Program-made: the position numbers and the translations under genes
Assembly: GCA_028866435.1 (NCBI GenBank)
Contig: JAGWIC010000027.1
Span: 1-36,480 of the forward strand
Source: Lysobacteraceae bacterium
GTDB lineage: Bacteria; Pseudomonadota; Gammaproteobacteria; Xanthomonadales; Rhodanobacteraceae
DNA: 36,480 nt
Direction of reading: 5' to 3'
The notes under the pieces: generated by a model
The model's input: only the letters and a program-made list of their open reading frames with translations
Database searches by the model: none
What the model was told of the DNA's origin: nothing
Shown: positions 7,946-16,583 of the stretch, one piece after another
Numbering within the stretch: the stretch's first letter is position 1
How the letters are laid out: each line of letters starts with the position of its first letter

Positions 7946-8857
7946 TCAGTGGATGATGCGGCCGATCCGGGAGAAGTCGACCCCGCCGGTACCCCAGCCT
8001 TTCCAGCTCATCCAGATCAGGAACGCCTTGCCGGCGAGATTCCTCTCCGGCATGCAGCCCCACCAGCGGCTGTCCAGGCTGTCGTTGCGGTTGTCACCCA
8101 TCACCAGGTAGCAGCCTGCCGGCACTTTGGAAGGCACGCGGTCGTTGGGAATCGAGTTGGGGGTGTTGTACTCCGGCATACGCGCAATCGTGTGGTTGAT
8201 CATGCGGCCATCCTCCCGCGGCAGGTGCTCGGTCCAGACGGTGGCGCCCATGTTCAACATGAGATCGTCCACCGTGCGCTCCGGGTTGCCCTGGTAGGGC
8301 CCGACCTCGTCGGCGCTCACCCGCTTGCCGTTGACGAACAGGTCGGAACCGTGCACCTCGACGCTGTCGCCGGGCAGGCCGATCACCCGCTTGATCCAGT
8401 TCTGCTGCGGCACCGGCGCATTCGGGTTGGCGCAGCTCATGTCGCCGCTGCGGACCATCTTGCTGCCGTCGAAGCACAGGTAGCCGGGAAAGCGGAACAC
8501 CACCACGTCGCCCCGCCGGGGCTCGCCCAGGTTGAGGATCTTGGTGTTGAACGCCGGCAGGCGCAGGCCATAGGCGAACTTGTTCACCAGGATGAAATCG
8601 CCCACGTCCAGGGTCGGCATCATCGAGCCGGAAGGGATCCGGAACGGCTCGGCCACGAAGGTGCGCAGCAGCAGCACCACCAGCACCACCGGAAACAGGG
8701 AACGAGCCCAGTCCACCGGCATCGGGTCGCGATACTCGTCGCCGGCGGCGTCCAGGCGGGCCTTGCGCTTCCTGTACAGGAACAGACGATCCAGCGCCCA
8801 CACCACGCCGAACAGCACGGTGAGGCCGAGCAGAATCGCCGAAAAATCAAATTCCAT
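7946..8857 (-). CDS. lepB: Signal peptidase I
   Basis: This inner-membrane serine protease removes signal peptides from secreted proteins at the periplasmic face. The 303-residue protein has two N-terminal transmembrane segments (about residues 6-28 and 53-66) separated by a basic cytoplasmic loop (YRKRKARLD). The catalytic serine lies in IPSGSMMPT (S78) and the catalytic lysine in NWIKRVIGLPGD (K156). The C-terminal box GDNRNDSLDSRWWG is the family signature. The ATG at 8857 lies downstream of lepA with a 42-base gap, the classic lepA-lepB arrangement. A 149-base stretch between lepB and DUF4845 holds nothing I can recognise. Like E. coli LepB it includes the insertion between the catalytic residues and the C-terminal box. 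Confidence 0.97.
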   Translation of the reverse strand: MEFDFSAILLGLTVLFGVVWALDRLFLYRKRKARLDAAGDEYRDPMPVDWARSLFPVVLVVLLLRTFVAEPFRIPSGSMMPTLDVGDFILVNKFAYGLRLPAFNTKILNLGEPRRGDVVVFRFPGYLCFDGSKMVRSGDMSCANPNAPVPQQNWIKRVIGLPGDSVEVHGSDLFVNGKRVSADEVGPYQGNPERTVDDLMLNMGATVWTEHLPREDGRMINHTIARMPEYNTPNSIPNDRVPSKVPAGCYLVMGDNRNDSLDSRWWGCMPERNLAGKAFLIWMSWKGWGTGGVDFSRIGRIIH

Positions 8858-8899
8858 GCCTTAACTCCAGGTTACTCGCCAGATCATCGCTGATCGCGC

Positions 8900-10693
8900 T
8901 TATTTGTCCACTCGCAAGACGGCGAGGAAAGCCTCCTGTGGAATTTCCACCCGGCCGACCTGCTTCATGCGCTTCTTGCCTTCCTTCTGCTTCTCCAGCA
9001 ATTTTTTCTTGCGACTGACGTCGCCGCCGTAGCACTTCGCCAGAACATTCTTGCGCAGGGCTTTCACGGTGGAGCGGGCAATGATCTGCGCGCCGATCGC
9101 GGCCTGGATCGCCACGTCGAACTGCTGTCGCGGGATCAGGTCCTTCATCCGCTCGACCAGTTCGCGGCCACGCCGCTCGGCATGCGTGCGATGCATGATC
9201 AGGCTCAGCGCGTCCACCCGTTCGCCATTAATCAGCACGTCGGTGCGCACGAACGGGCCGACCTCGAAGCGGTCGAAGTGGTAGTCCATCGAGGCATAAC
9301 CGCGCGAGACGGATTTGAGGCGGTCGAAGAAATCCATCACCACTTCGGCCAGCGGCATCTCGTAGCTGATCTGCACCTGGGTCGCCAGATACTGGATCGA
9401 GCGCTGTACCCCGCGCTTTTCCTCGCACAGGGTGATCACGTTGCCGATGTAGTCCGGCGGGGTGAGGATGTTGGCGATGATGATCGGCTCGCGGATTTCC
9501 TGCACCAGGCTGGAGTTGGTCGGCAGCTTGGCCGGATTGTCCAGCAGCATGGTGCTGCCGTCGCTTTTCAGCACCTCGTAGACCACGGTCGGCGCGGTGG
9601 TGATGAGATCGAGGTCGTATTCGCGCTCCAGCCGCTCCTGCACGATCTCCATGTGCAGCATGCCGAGGAAGCCGCAGCGGAAGCCGAAGCCCATCGCCTC
9701 GGACGACTCCGGCTCGAAGAACAGCGCGGCATCGTTCAGCCGCAGCTTGTCCAGCGCCTCGCGCAGGGCCGGATAGTCGTCCGACGACACCGGGAACAAG
9801 CCGGCGAAGACCCGTGGCTGCATGTGCTGGAAACCGGGCAAGGCCTTGTCCGCGGGCTTGCCGGCATGGGTCAGCGTGTCGCCCACCGGCGCGCCATGCA
9901 CATCCTTGATCGACGCGTTGATCCAGCCCACCTCGCCGGCGCCGAGCCTGGCCAGCTTCTTGCGCTTGGGCGTGAACACGCCGACGTCGCCCACTTCATG
10001 GGTGCGCCCGGTGGACATCACCAGCAGCTTGTCGCCGGATTTGATCTCGCCCTGCATCACCCGCACCAGCGACACCACGCCCAGGTAATTGTCAAACCAG
10101 GAATCGATGATCAAGGCCTGCAACCGGTCGGTATCGCGCGGCTGCGGCGGCGGAATGCGCGCCACGATCGCCTCCAGCACGTCGACCACGTTGAGGCCGG
10201 TCTTGGCGCTGATCGCCACCGCATCGGTGGCGTCGATGCCGATCACCGCCTCGATCTCGCCCTTGACCTTTTCGATGTCGGCGGTCGGCAGGTCGATCTT
10301 GTTCAGCACCGGCACCACTTCCAGCCCCATCTCCACCGCGGTGTAGCAGTTGGCGACCGACTGCGCCTCGACGCCCTGGGCGGCATCCACCACCAGCAGC
10401 GCACCCTCGCAGGCGGCGAGCGAGCGGCTGACCTCGTAGGAAAAGTCCACGTGGCCGGGCGTATCGATGAAATTGAGCTGGTAGGTCCTGCCGTCGCGCG
10501 CGGTATAAGGCAGGGACACCGATTGCGCCTTGATGGTGATGCCGCGCTCGCGCTCGATCGGATTGTTGTCCAGCACCTGCGCCTCCATCTCGCGCTCGGC
10601 CAGGCCGCCGCAGATCTGGATGATCCGGTCGGCCAGGGTGGACTTGCCGTGATCGATATGGGCAATGATGGAGAAGTTGCGGATCAATTCCAT
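8900..10693 (-). CDS. lepA: Elongation factor 4 (LepA)
   Basis: LepA is a ribosome-associated GTPase acting in translation elongation and 30S biogenesis. The 597-residue protein has near-standard length (599 in E. coli). It begins [19 protein letters not shown] with the G1 loop AHIDHGKST, then the EF-4 switch [15 protein letters not shown]3 DTPGHVDF and G4 NKID. The C-terminus contains the LepA-specific [20 protein letters not shown] and the basic tail [21 protein letters not shown]. The ATG at 10693 is preferred over upstream ones (frame to 10759) because it gives the conserved start. It heads the lepA-lepB-DUF4845-rnc-era-recO run, 198 bases after mucD with a strong terminator-like hairpin between, so it probably has its own promoter. 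Confidence 0.98.
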   Translation of the reverse strand: MELIRNFSIIAHIDHGKSTLADRIIQICGGLAEREMEAQVLDNNPIERERGITIKAQSVSLPYTARDGRTYQLNFIDTPGHVDFSYEVSRSLAACEGALLVVDAAQGVEAQSVANCYTAVEMGLEVVPVLNKIDLPTADIEKVKGEIEAVIGIDATDAVAISAKTGLNVVDVLEAIVARIPPPQPRDTDRLQALIIDSWFDNYLGVVSLVRVMQGEIKSGDKLLVMSTGRTHEVGDVGVFTPKRKKLARLGAGEVGWINASIKDVHGAPVGDTLTHAGKPADKALPGFQHMQPRVFAGLFPVSSDDYPALREALDKLRLNDAALFFEPESSEAMGFGFRCGFLGMLHMEIVQERLEREYDLDLITTAPTVVYEVLKSDGSTMLLDNPAKLPTNSSLVQEIREPIIIANILTPPDYIGNVITLCEEKRGVQRSIQYLATQVQISYEMPLAEVVMDFFDRLKSVSRGYASMDYHFDRFEVGPFVRTDVLINGERVDALSLIMHRTHAERRGRELVERMKDLIPRQQFDVAIQAAIGAQIIARSTVKALRKNVLAKCYGGDVSRKKKLLEKQKEGKKRMKQVGRVEIPQEAFLAVLRVDK

Positions 10694-10819
10694 GGAACGC
10701 GGGCGACCTGTCGGGCTTGGACCTGCTGCCACACACCATGCAGGGCAGCGCATCACCAATGAGCGACGCTAACCTCGCATTGTCGCATGGAACCGGCTGC
10801 CGCCATACCGCGCCACGCA

Positions 10820-10852
10820 CAAGGGAGTTGCCCCGCTGGGGCAACTCCCTTG
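10820..10852 (-). terminator. Perfect 15-bp hairpin downstream of mucD
   Basis: CAAGGGAGTTGCCCC at 10820-10834 and its exact reverse complement at 10838-10852 are separated by a 3-base loop. The hairpin lies 40 bases beyond the stop codon of the protease gene on the minus strand and 127 bases ahead of the lepA start. There is no T-tract on either side, so it may act as a weak terminator or a 3'-end stabiliser rather than a classical intrinsic terminator. Confidence 0.75.
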
Positions 10853-10891
10853 GCCTGACCCGCCTCGATGGCGCCTGGCTGTGCGCGCGCC

Positions 10892-12361
10892 CTACTTGGC
10901 GGCCGGCACCGTCAGGCCGACGAAGTTGCTCTGGTCGCCACGGCGCACCAGCAGCAGCACCGTGCTGCCTGGCTTCACGTCGCGGGTCGCCGCCTTGAAT
11001 TCGGCCACGCTGCCGATGTTGCGCTGGTTGACCATCAGGATCACGTCACCGGCCCGCAGGCCCGCCTGGGCCGCGACCGGGCCGGTGATGCTGCCGATCA
11101 CCACGCCCTGCCCCGGCTTCAGGCCCAGCTGGCTGCGGGTATCGTTGTCCAGCGACTGCACCGTCAGCCCCAGCGCCGCCGAACCACCATGCGCTGCAGG
11201 CGACGTGCCGGCCTGGTTGTCTACCGCATTGCCGTCGCGCTTGGCTGCGCCAATGGTCACTTCAAGCGTTTGCCGCTTGCCGTCGCGAAGTATTTCCACC
11301 GGCACCTTGCTGCCTGGCTTGGTCATGCCGACCAGGGGCGGCAGGTCGGCCGCCTGCAGCAGCGTCTTGCCGTTGTAGGAGAGGATGATGTCGCCCGGCT
11401 GGATTCCGGCCTTGGCCGCGCCGGTGCCCGGATTCACCTCGACCACGGCCGCACCGACCCCGTTGTCCAGCTTGAACGCCTTGACCATGTCGTCGCCCAC
11501 CGGCTGCACGGTGACGCCGAGCAGGCCGCGCGATACATAACCCTTGGTCTTGAGCTGCTCCACCGCGTTCATCGCCACGTCGATCGGGATCGAGAACGAC
11601 ACGCCCATGTAGTCGCCGGTGTTGGAGTAGATCTGCGAGTTGATGCCGACGACCTGGCCTTGCAGGTTGAACAGCGGGCCGCCGGAGTTGCCGCGGTTGA
11701 TCGGCACGTCGGTCTGGATGAACGAGGTATAGGGCTGATCGCGCGCGCCCAGGTTGCGCCCGACCGCGCTGACGATGCCCTGGGTCACGGTGTAGTCGAA
11801 ACCGAACGGCGAGCCGATCGCCAGCACCCACTGGCCCGGCTTCAGGCTGCGCGAGTCGCCGATGGTCACCGTTGGCAGCTTGCCGCCCGCATCGACCTTG
11901 AGCAGGGCGATGTCGTAGGTCGGGTCGGTACCGACCACCTTGGCGGTGAGGGTGCGCCGGTCCTGCAGCCGCACGGTGACCTTGTCCGCGTGATCGACCA
12001 CGTGATTGTTGGTGAGGATGTAGCCGTCGGAGGAAATGATGAACCCCGAACCCAGCGAGATATGTTTCTGCTGTTCGGGCGAAGGCATCATCGGCATGCC
12101 GAAGAAGCGGCGGAATATCTCCGCCCCCGGGTCGCCCGGCGAGCCCTGGCCGGGCATCGCCTGGGTGATTTGCGGCACGCTCTGCGGCGTGCCCGAATAC
12201 TTGGCCTCGACATGCACCACGGCGGCGGCATTGTTCTGCACGATGCCGGTGAAGTCCGGCAGCGTCGCCGTCGTCGCCGGCTGGGCATGGACTGCCGAAC
12301 CCAGGCCGGCAACCGCCAGCACGGCAAGGCAGGCCAGATTACGCAAGATGGATTGACTCAT
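10892..12361 (-). CDS. mucD: Periplasmic serine protease Do/MucD (DegP family)
   Basis: A 489-residue HtrA-family protease and chaperone that degrades misfolded envelope proteins. A Sec signal peptide (to about residue 26, AVHA-QP) is followed by a trypsin-like domain with catalytic triad H120 (TNNHVVDHA), D150 (TYDIALLKVD) and S226 (NRGNSGGPL), then two PDZ domains (about residues 285-375 and 395-480). The ATG at 12361 has a very strong ribosome binding site, AAGGAGGAG, five bases upstream. Gene order rpoE-rseA-mucD matches Xanthomonas and resembles Pseudomonas algU-mucA-mucB-mucC-mucD without mucB and mucC. It is expected to belong to the sigma-E response. I saw no separate sigma-E promoter in the 173 bases before it. 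Confidence 0.95.
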   Translation of the reverse strand: MSQSILRNLACLAVLAVAGLGSAVHAQPATTATLPDFTGIVQNNAAAVVHVEAKYSGTPQSVPQITQAMPGQGSPGDPGAEIFRRFFGMPMMPSPEQQKHISLGSGFIISSDGYILTNNHVVDHADKVTVRLQDRRTLTAKVVGTDPTYDIALLKVDAGGKLPTVTIGDSRSLKPGQWVLAIGSPFGFDYTVTQGIVSAVGRNLGARDQPYTSFIQTDVPINRGNSGGPLFNLQGQVVGINSQIYSNTGDYMGVSFSIPIDVAMNAVEQLKTKGYVSRGLLGVTVQPVGDDMVKAFKLDNGVGAAVVEVNPGTGAAKAGIQPGDIILSYNGKTLLQAADLPPLVGMTKPGSKVPVEILRDGKRQTLEVTIGAAKRDGNAVDNQAGTSPAAHGGSAALGLTVQSLDNDTRSQLGLKPGQGVVIGSITGPVAAQAGLRAGDVILMVNQRNIGSVAEFKAATRDVKPGSTVLLLVRRGDQSNFVGLTVPAAK

Positions 12362-12534
12362 GACTCCTCCTTGGTTTGACTACAGCCAGCAATATTCGAG
12401 CTGACGAATGATCTGGTCCGGCCTCGCTCGGGAGCGACCGCCATGGACGCGCACGCCGCTGCCACCCGGACAGCGGGGGACCCACGGCAAGCCGGTACGG
12501 AGGGTCGCGGCGATCACACGCGACCTATCCGGAT

Positions 12535-13218
12535 TTATTGCGCGACGGCGCCAGGCCGACGCGCGCCGACGACACGCTGCCGTTGCTGCACGGGCTCGAG
12601 CAGCAGCAAATAGGTGCCGTCATTGTTGTCGAGCGTGCGGTAGCCACGCATCGCCTGGTTGGGCGACACCTGCTGCGGATACAGCGGGCTGTTGCTGCCG
12701 AAGGATGTCTCGCCGAAGGTGGCCGACGCCTGCTGGCTGAGCAGTCCCGCGGAGTTTCCGCTCAACCATGGCGGCACGGCGGCGGGCACGGTCGGCATCG
12801 CCGTCACCGGCGCCGGCCCGGCCAGGCTGCCCTTGGCTTGCGCGGAACTGGACGTCGCCGCCATGCGGTCGGCGTCGCCGCCGGGCTGGGAAATCATCAG
12901 CGCCGCCGCGGCGACACTGGCGGCAATCGCGCCGCCGGCCGACCAGCGCAACCAGTGGTTGCGCCGGCCCCTGGCCACAGGACCGGATTCGCGCTCGATG
13001 GCCAGCATCACCCGCTCGGAAAACCCCGCGCCGGCCAATGGCGGCAGCTTTCGACGCAGGCCGTCACGGGCGACGTGATAGCGATCCCAGGTGTGTTGCA
13101 GCGAAGCGTCGTGATCGAGCCGGCGCAAGAGAAAACGCAGCTCATCCTTCGACAGCTCGCCATCGACGCCGGCGGAGAGGGTCTCCTGGATATTCTGATT
13201 CATGCCTGCCTGGTTCAT
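12535..13218 (-). CDS. rseA: Sigma-E factor negative regulatory protein RseA
   Basis: A 227-residue single-pass inner-membrane anti-sigma factor. The N-terminal cytoplasmic domain (residues 1-80, with ETLSAGVDGELSKDELRFLL and HDASLQHTWDRYHVARDGL) is the RseA/MucA sigma-binding fold. A transmembrane segment follows at about residues 93-109 (SAGGAIAASVAAAALMI), after the basic GRRNHWLRW stretch, and then a periplasmic Pro/Ser/Gln-rich tail. The first ATG (13218) is two bases past the rpoE stop; a second in-frame ATG at 13203 is possible. By family knowledge it sequesters sigma-E until cleaved by DegS/AlgW-like and RseP proteases. No rseB/mucB gene follows; the next gene is mucD after 173 bases. 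Confidence 0.92.
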   Translation of the reverse strand: MNQAGMNQNIQETLSAGVDGELSKDELRFLLRRLDHDASLQHTWDRYHVARDGLRRKLPPLAGAGFSERVMLAIERESGPVARGRRNHWLRWSAGGAIAASVAAAALMISQPGGDADRMAATSSSAQAKGSLAGPAPVTAMPTVPAAVPPWLSGNSAGLLSQQASATFGETSFGSNSPLYPQQVSPNQAMRGYRTLDNNDGTYLLLLEPVQQRQRVVGARRPGAVAQ

Positions 13219-13220
13219 GT

Positions 13221-13838
13221 CTAGTCCTCGCGATCCGGCAACAGGGGCCGCAACTTTTCGTCAATCGCCTCTCGTGCCCGAAAGATACGCGAACGCACCG
13301 TACCGATCGGACAACCCATCGCCAGCGCGATTTCGTCGTAGCTGAGGCCATCCACTTCACGCAATGTAATGGCGGTCCGCAGCTCTTCGGGCAACGCTTG
13401 GACAGTGGAAAACACGGATTGTTCAACTTCCTGGCGCATCAGTTCCCGCTCGGGTGTCGCGCTGTCATGCATGCGTTCGCCACCGGACATGAACTCGGCG
13501 TCGTCGACATCGATGTCACCGGAGGGCGGCCGCCGCCCCTGCGCGACCAGATGGTTCTTCGCGGTGTTCACCGCGATTTTGTACAGCCAGGTATAAAACG
13601 CGCTCTCGCCTCGAAACGAACCGATGGCCCGCCAGGCGCGGATGAAGGACTCCTGCGCGATGTCCTCGCACTCGGCATGACTCCTCACATAACGGGAGAT
13701 CAGCCCGATCAGCTTGTGCTGGTATTTGCGCACGAGCAGGTCGAAGGCGTGCTTGTCGCCGCCCTGCACCCGCTCGACCAGCGCGCGATCCAGTTCATTT
13801 TCGCCCAGTCGGGCCGTATCCGTCGTCAATGCCATCAT
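13221..13838 (-). CDS. rpoE: RNA polymerase sigma factor RpoE (AlgU-type sigma-E)
   Basis: A 205-residue ECF sigma factor directing the envelope-stress response. Region 2 reads VRKYQHKLIGLISRYVRSHAECEDIAQESFIRAWRAI and continues with FRGESAFYTWLYKIAVNTAKNHL; region 4 contains LPEELRTAITLREVDGLSYDEIA followed by MGCPIGTVRSRIFRARE, the helix-turn-helix that reads the -35 element. Two adjacent ATGs occur (13838 and 13835); the first is given, the second gives MALTTDTARLGENELD and is equally plausible. It is followed directly by rseA. A sigma-E type promoter (13879-13905) lies 41 bases upstream, so it is probably autoregulated. Confidence 0.96.
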   Translation of the reverse strand: MMALTTDTARLGENELDRALVERVQGGDKHAFDLLVRKYQHKLIGLISRYVRSHAECEDIAQESFIRAWRAIGSFRGESAFYTWLYKIAVNTAKNHLVAQGRRPPSGDIDVDDAEFMSGGERMHDSATPERELMRQEVEQSVFSTVQALPEELRTAITLREVDGLSYDEIALAMGCPIGTVRSRIFRAREAIDEKLRPLLPDRED

Positions 13839-13878
13839 CCCGCTGCGGGTGCTGCTTGTTTTGAACTGAACGCGCCGC

Positions 13879-13905
13879 TCAGACCACTTCCGTACGCCCG
13901 AGTTC
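13879..13905 (-). promoter_or_regulatory. Sigma-E promoter of rpoE (autoregulatory)
   Basis: On the minus strand GAACTC (13905-13900) is followed after 16 bases by TCTGA (13883-13879). The consensus for sigma-E/AlgU promoters is GAACTT, a spacer of 16-17, then TCTGA or TCAAA. The predicted transcription start is about 35 bases before the rpoE ATG. Only the last base of the -35 element departs from consensus. Confidence 0.78.
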
Positions 13906-13996
13906 AGTCGGCGTGAATATCGCACGCCGCAAGGGTGCGGCGGCGGTCCGGACGCCCCATCCGGCGAGGGCAGTCATGGGGGCGCCAACCACCGTC

Positions 13997-16570
13997 TCAA
14001 GCGGGCACGGCCGGCCGCTCGTCCAGCAGCCGCCTGCGCTCGGCCAACAGTTTCTCGAAACTGACGGGCTGCAGCGGCCGGCAGAACAGATAGCCCTGCA
14101 GCACGTCGCAGGCGTGCTCGCGCAGGAACTCCAGGTGCTGTTCGATCTCCACGCCCTCGGCCACCACGGCGCGTTTCAGCCGATGCGCCATCTCGATGGT
14201 GGCGCGCACGATCGCCTCGTCATCGGGGTCCACGCCGATATTGCGCACGAAACTCTGGTCGATCTTGATGCGGTCCGCCGGCAACCGGCGCAGGTAATCC
14301 AGCGAAGCCGCGCCCGTGCCGAAATCGTCGATCGCGATATGGCAGCCCAGTCCGTGCAGCGCATGCAGGTTCTCGACCAGATTGGGCGCCTCCTTGATGC
14401 TGATGCTCTCGGTGATTTCCATTTCGAGCAGGGCCGGGTCCAGCCCCGTCTCGCGCAATACCGTCGCCACCGTGTCCACCAGCTGCGGTTCCATCAGCTG
14501 GACCGCGGAAAGGTTCACGCCCAGGCGCAGGCGCAAGCCATAGCGCCGCTCCCAGTCCCTGGCCTGGTGGCAGGCGGTGCGCATCACCCACTCGCCGATC
14601 GACACGATCAGGCCGGTCTCCTCGGCCAGCGGGATGAAAACCGCCGGGCTGATCACCCCCAGCTCGGGGTGCTCCCAGCGCACCAACGCCTCCATGCCGA
14701 CGATATCCTCGGTCTCGGCACTGACCTGGGGCTGGTAGACCACCCGCAGCTCGCCGTTGCCCTCGGCATGCCGCAGCCGCGTCTTCAACGCCATGCCGTG
14801 CTGCTGGGCGTACTCCGGACTGACTTCGTAGACCTGGAAATTGTTGCGCCCCTTGTGCTTGGCCGCATACATCGCCTCGTCGGCGTGCTTGAGCAGGGTC
14901 TCGGCGTCCCCGGCGTCATCGGGGAAAAAGCTCAGCCCCATCGATACCGTGGCCCGCAGCTCGGTACCGTCGTCCAGGTACAGCGGCAGTTCCATCACCT
15001 GCACGATCTTTTCGGCGACACGTATCACGTCGTCGTTCTTGACGATATGCCGCAGGATGATCGTGAACTCGTCGCCGGCGTAGCGAGCCACCGTATCGGA
15101 CGCCCGGATGCTGCCGCCCAGCCGCTGCGTGACCATCCGCAGGACCTGGTCGCCGGCGGCATGGCCATGGGTATCGTTGATGGCCTTGAAGCGGTCGAGG
15201 TCGATGAACATCACCGCGAAGCATTCGCCGTTGCGCACGGCCTCGCGAATGATCGTCTCCAGGCGGTCGTAGAACAGCAGCCGGTTGGGCAGCCCGGTAA
15301 GCGAATCCACCAGCCCCTCGGCGCGGCCCTGCTCGCGCGTCCGCCCCAATTCCAGTATCTGGCTGAAGCGGGCCGCCGCGCAGCGCAGTACCGGCTCGAT
15401 GATGCTCATCTCGCCGAAGCCCCGGCGGCTGCCGGCGAGCATGCCGCCGATGACGGTGTGACGCTCATCGTACAACGGCAAGCCGGCAAACCCGTCCAGA
15501 TCGAGTTGCTGCAGCAGCGGGTCGGCGATGCCCAGGCGCCTGGCATCGGCCCGATACAGGATGCTCTTGCCGGCCAGGACGAGTTGCAGCGAACTCTGCG
15601 ACTGCGCCGGTGGCCAGGCACATTCCTCGCCGTTCCACAATTGCAGCAGCTGCGCCGGCGCCTCCGCGCCGTCCTGGCGAACCGACCACACCGACAGGTA
15701 GTCCAGGCCCAGCTCGTCGACCAGCAACCGCCCGGCGGCGACCTGCGGGTCCACGCCGCTGCTGGAGACGAATATCCGCGACAGCAGCGACAACGCCGCC
15801 TCGGCGCGCAGGTCGGCGCGGTCGCTGCGAAACATCAATGCCAGCGCCGGACGGCCGGCGTGCTCGACACGGCGGACATTGGCCTGGCCGACGTCAACGC
15901 CCTGCGCCGACTTGCGCTGGCAGGGGTACCAGTGGCGATCCGCATCGACCAGCACCTGGCTGATCCCGATGCCCTCGAAGCGCAACACCTCGGTCAGCGG
16001 CAGGCCTTCCCACTGGCTGGCGTGCAGACGACTGTGCCTGGCCAGCATCGGGCTGACCTCCAGCACCCGGGTGGTCTGCGCATCGACGATCAGCCATTCG
16101 CTGTCGCCCTCTTCGAAAACGTAGCGGTAATCGCATTGCGCCCCCCCGGCAGCGACCGCCGCCGTCGTGGCCGTCTTGCAGTAATCCACACTGGTGGCCT
16201 GCGACCGGCGCCAGCGAGCCACCAGCTCGGTGCCAATCTGCGCGGCGCTCAGCCAGTCGGCGATACCCGGCGGCAGGTCAGCCGGATTGAGCGGCGAGCC
16301 CTCCGGCAACACCACCATCAACGGCGTCCCCGCCGCTGCCGGCAAACGGCGCAGTTGCTCGAAGCTGCCCTGCGCCTGCTGCTCATCGCCGGACAGCACC
16401 ATCACGATCAACTGCAGCGCAAGCGGTGTCGACTGCCCCTCCAGCAGGATCGCCGCGTGGACCAGATCGCGTGCGCTGTGGACCTGCGAATAGCCCGCGT
16501 GATCGAACGCATCGAACAGGTTGCGGCGCAACTCGCGCTCGGCGGCGACAAGCAAGATACCGGGTTTCAT
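13997..16570 (-). CDS. Composite c-di-GMP protein: REC-like, PAS, GAF, GGDEF and EAL domains
   Basis: An 857-residue soluble protein. Residues about 1-120 look like a receiver fold (KPGILLVAAERELRRNLFDAF) but lack the acidic pocket and phosphoacceptor Asp (LQLIVMVLSGD), so it is probably a non-phosphorylated pseudo-receiver. Residues about 150-250 are PAS-like, and 255-410 GAF-like. The GGDEF domain (about 420-580) has AGDEF at 498-502 and an intact product-inhibition site RASD at 489-492, five residues upstream. The EAL domain (about 595-850) keeps EAL 627-629, VNLS, EITES, DDFGTG 748-753, KID and AEGVE, so it should hydrolyse c-di-GMP. Cyclase activity is uncertain because the first glycine is Ala. 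The start is the ATG at 16570, 13 bases after the stop of the upstream small gene; the two form an operon. No membrane segments are seen. Confidence 0.9.
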   Translation of the reverse strand: MKPGILLVAAERELRRNLFDAFDHAGYSQVHSARDLVHAAILLEGQSTPLALQLIVMVLSGDEQQAQGSFEQLRRLPAAAGTPLMVVLPEGSPLNPADLPPGIADWLSAAQIGTELVARWRRSQATSVDYCKTATTAAVAAGGAQCDYRYVFEEGDSEWLIVDAQTTRVLEVSPMLARHSRLHASQWEGLPLTEVLRFEGIGISQVLVDADRHWYPCQRKSAQGVDVGQANVRRVEHAGRPALALMFRSDRADLRAEAALSLLSRIFVSSSGVDPQVAAGRLLVDELGLDYLSVWSVRQDGAEAPAQLLQLWNGEECAWPPAQSQSSLQLVLAGKSILYRADARRLGIADPLLQQLDLDGFAGLPLYDERHTVIGGMLAGSRRGFGEMSIIEPVLRCAAARFSQILELGRTREQGRAEGLVDSLTGLPNRLLFYDRLETIIREAVRNGECFAVMFIDLDRFKAINDTHGHAAGDQVLRMVTQRLGGSIRASDTVARYAGDEFTIILRHIVKNDDVIRVAEKIVQVMELPLYLDDGTELRATVSMGLSFFPDDAGDAETLLKHADEAMYAAKHKGRNNFQVYEVSPEYAQQHGMALKTRLRHAEGNGELRVVYQPQVSAETEDIVGMEALVRWEHPELGVISPAVFIPLAEETGLIVSIGEWVMRTACHQARDWERRYGLRLRLGVNLSAVQLMEPQLVDTVATVLRETGLDPALLEMEITESISIKEAPNLVENLHALHGLGCHIAIDDFGTGAASLDYLRRLPADRIKIDQSFVRNIGVDPDDEAIVRATIEMAHRLKRAVVAEGVEIEQHLEFLREHACDVLQGYLFCRPLQPVSFEKLLAERRRLLDERPAVPA

Positions 16571-16583
16571 CGGCCTGGGCGCC

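Noticed and set aside
12362-12534. Search for rseB, mucC or a sigma-E promoter between rseA and mucD
   Set aside because: The 173 bases are too short for a gene and contain no GAACTT/TCTGA pair at the right spacing; only the strong mucD ribosome binding site stands out.
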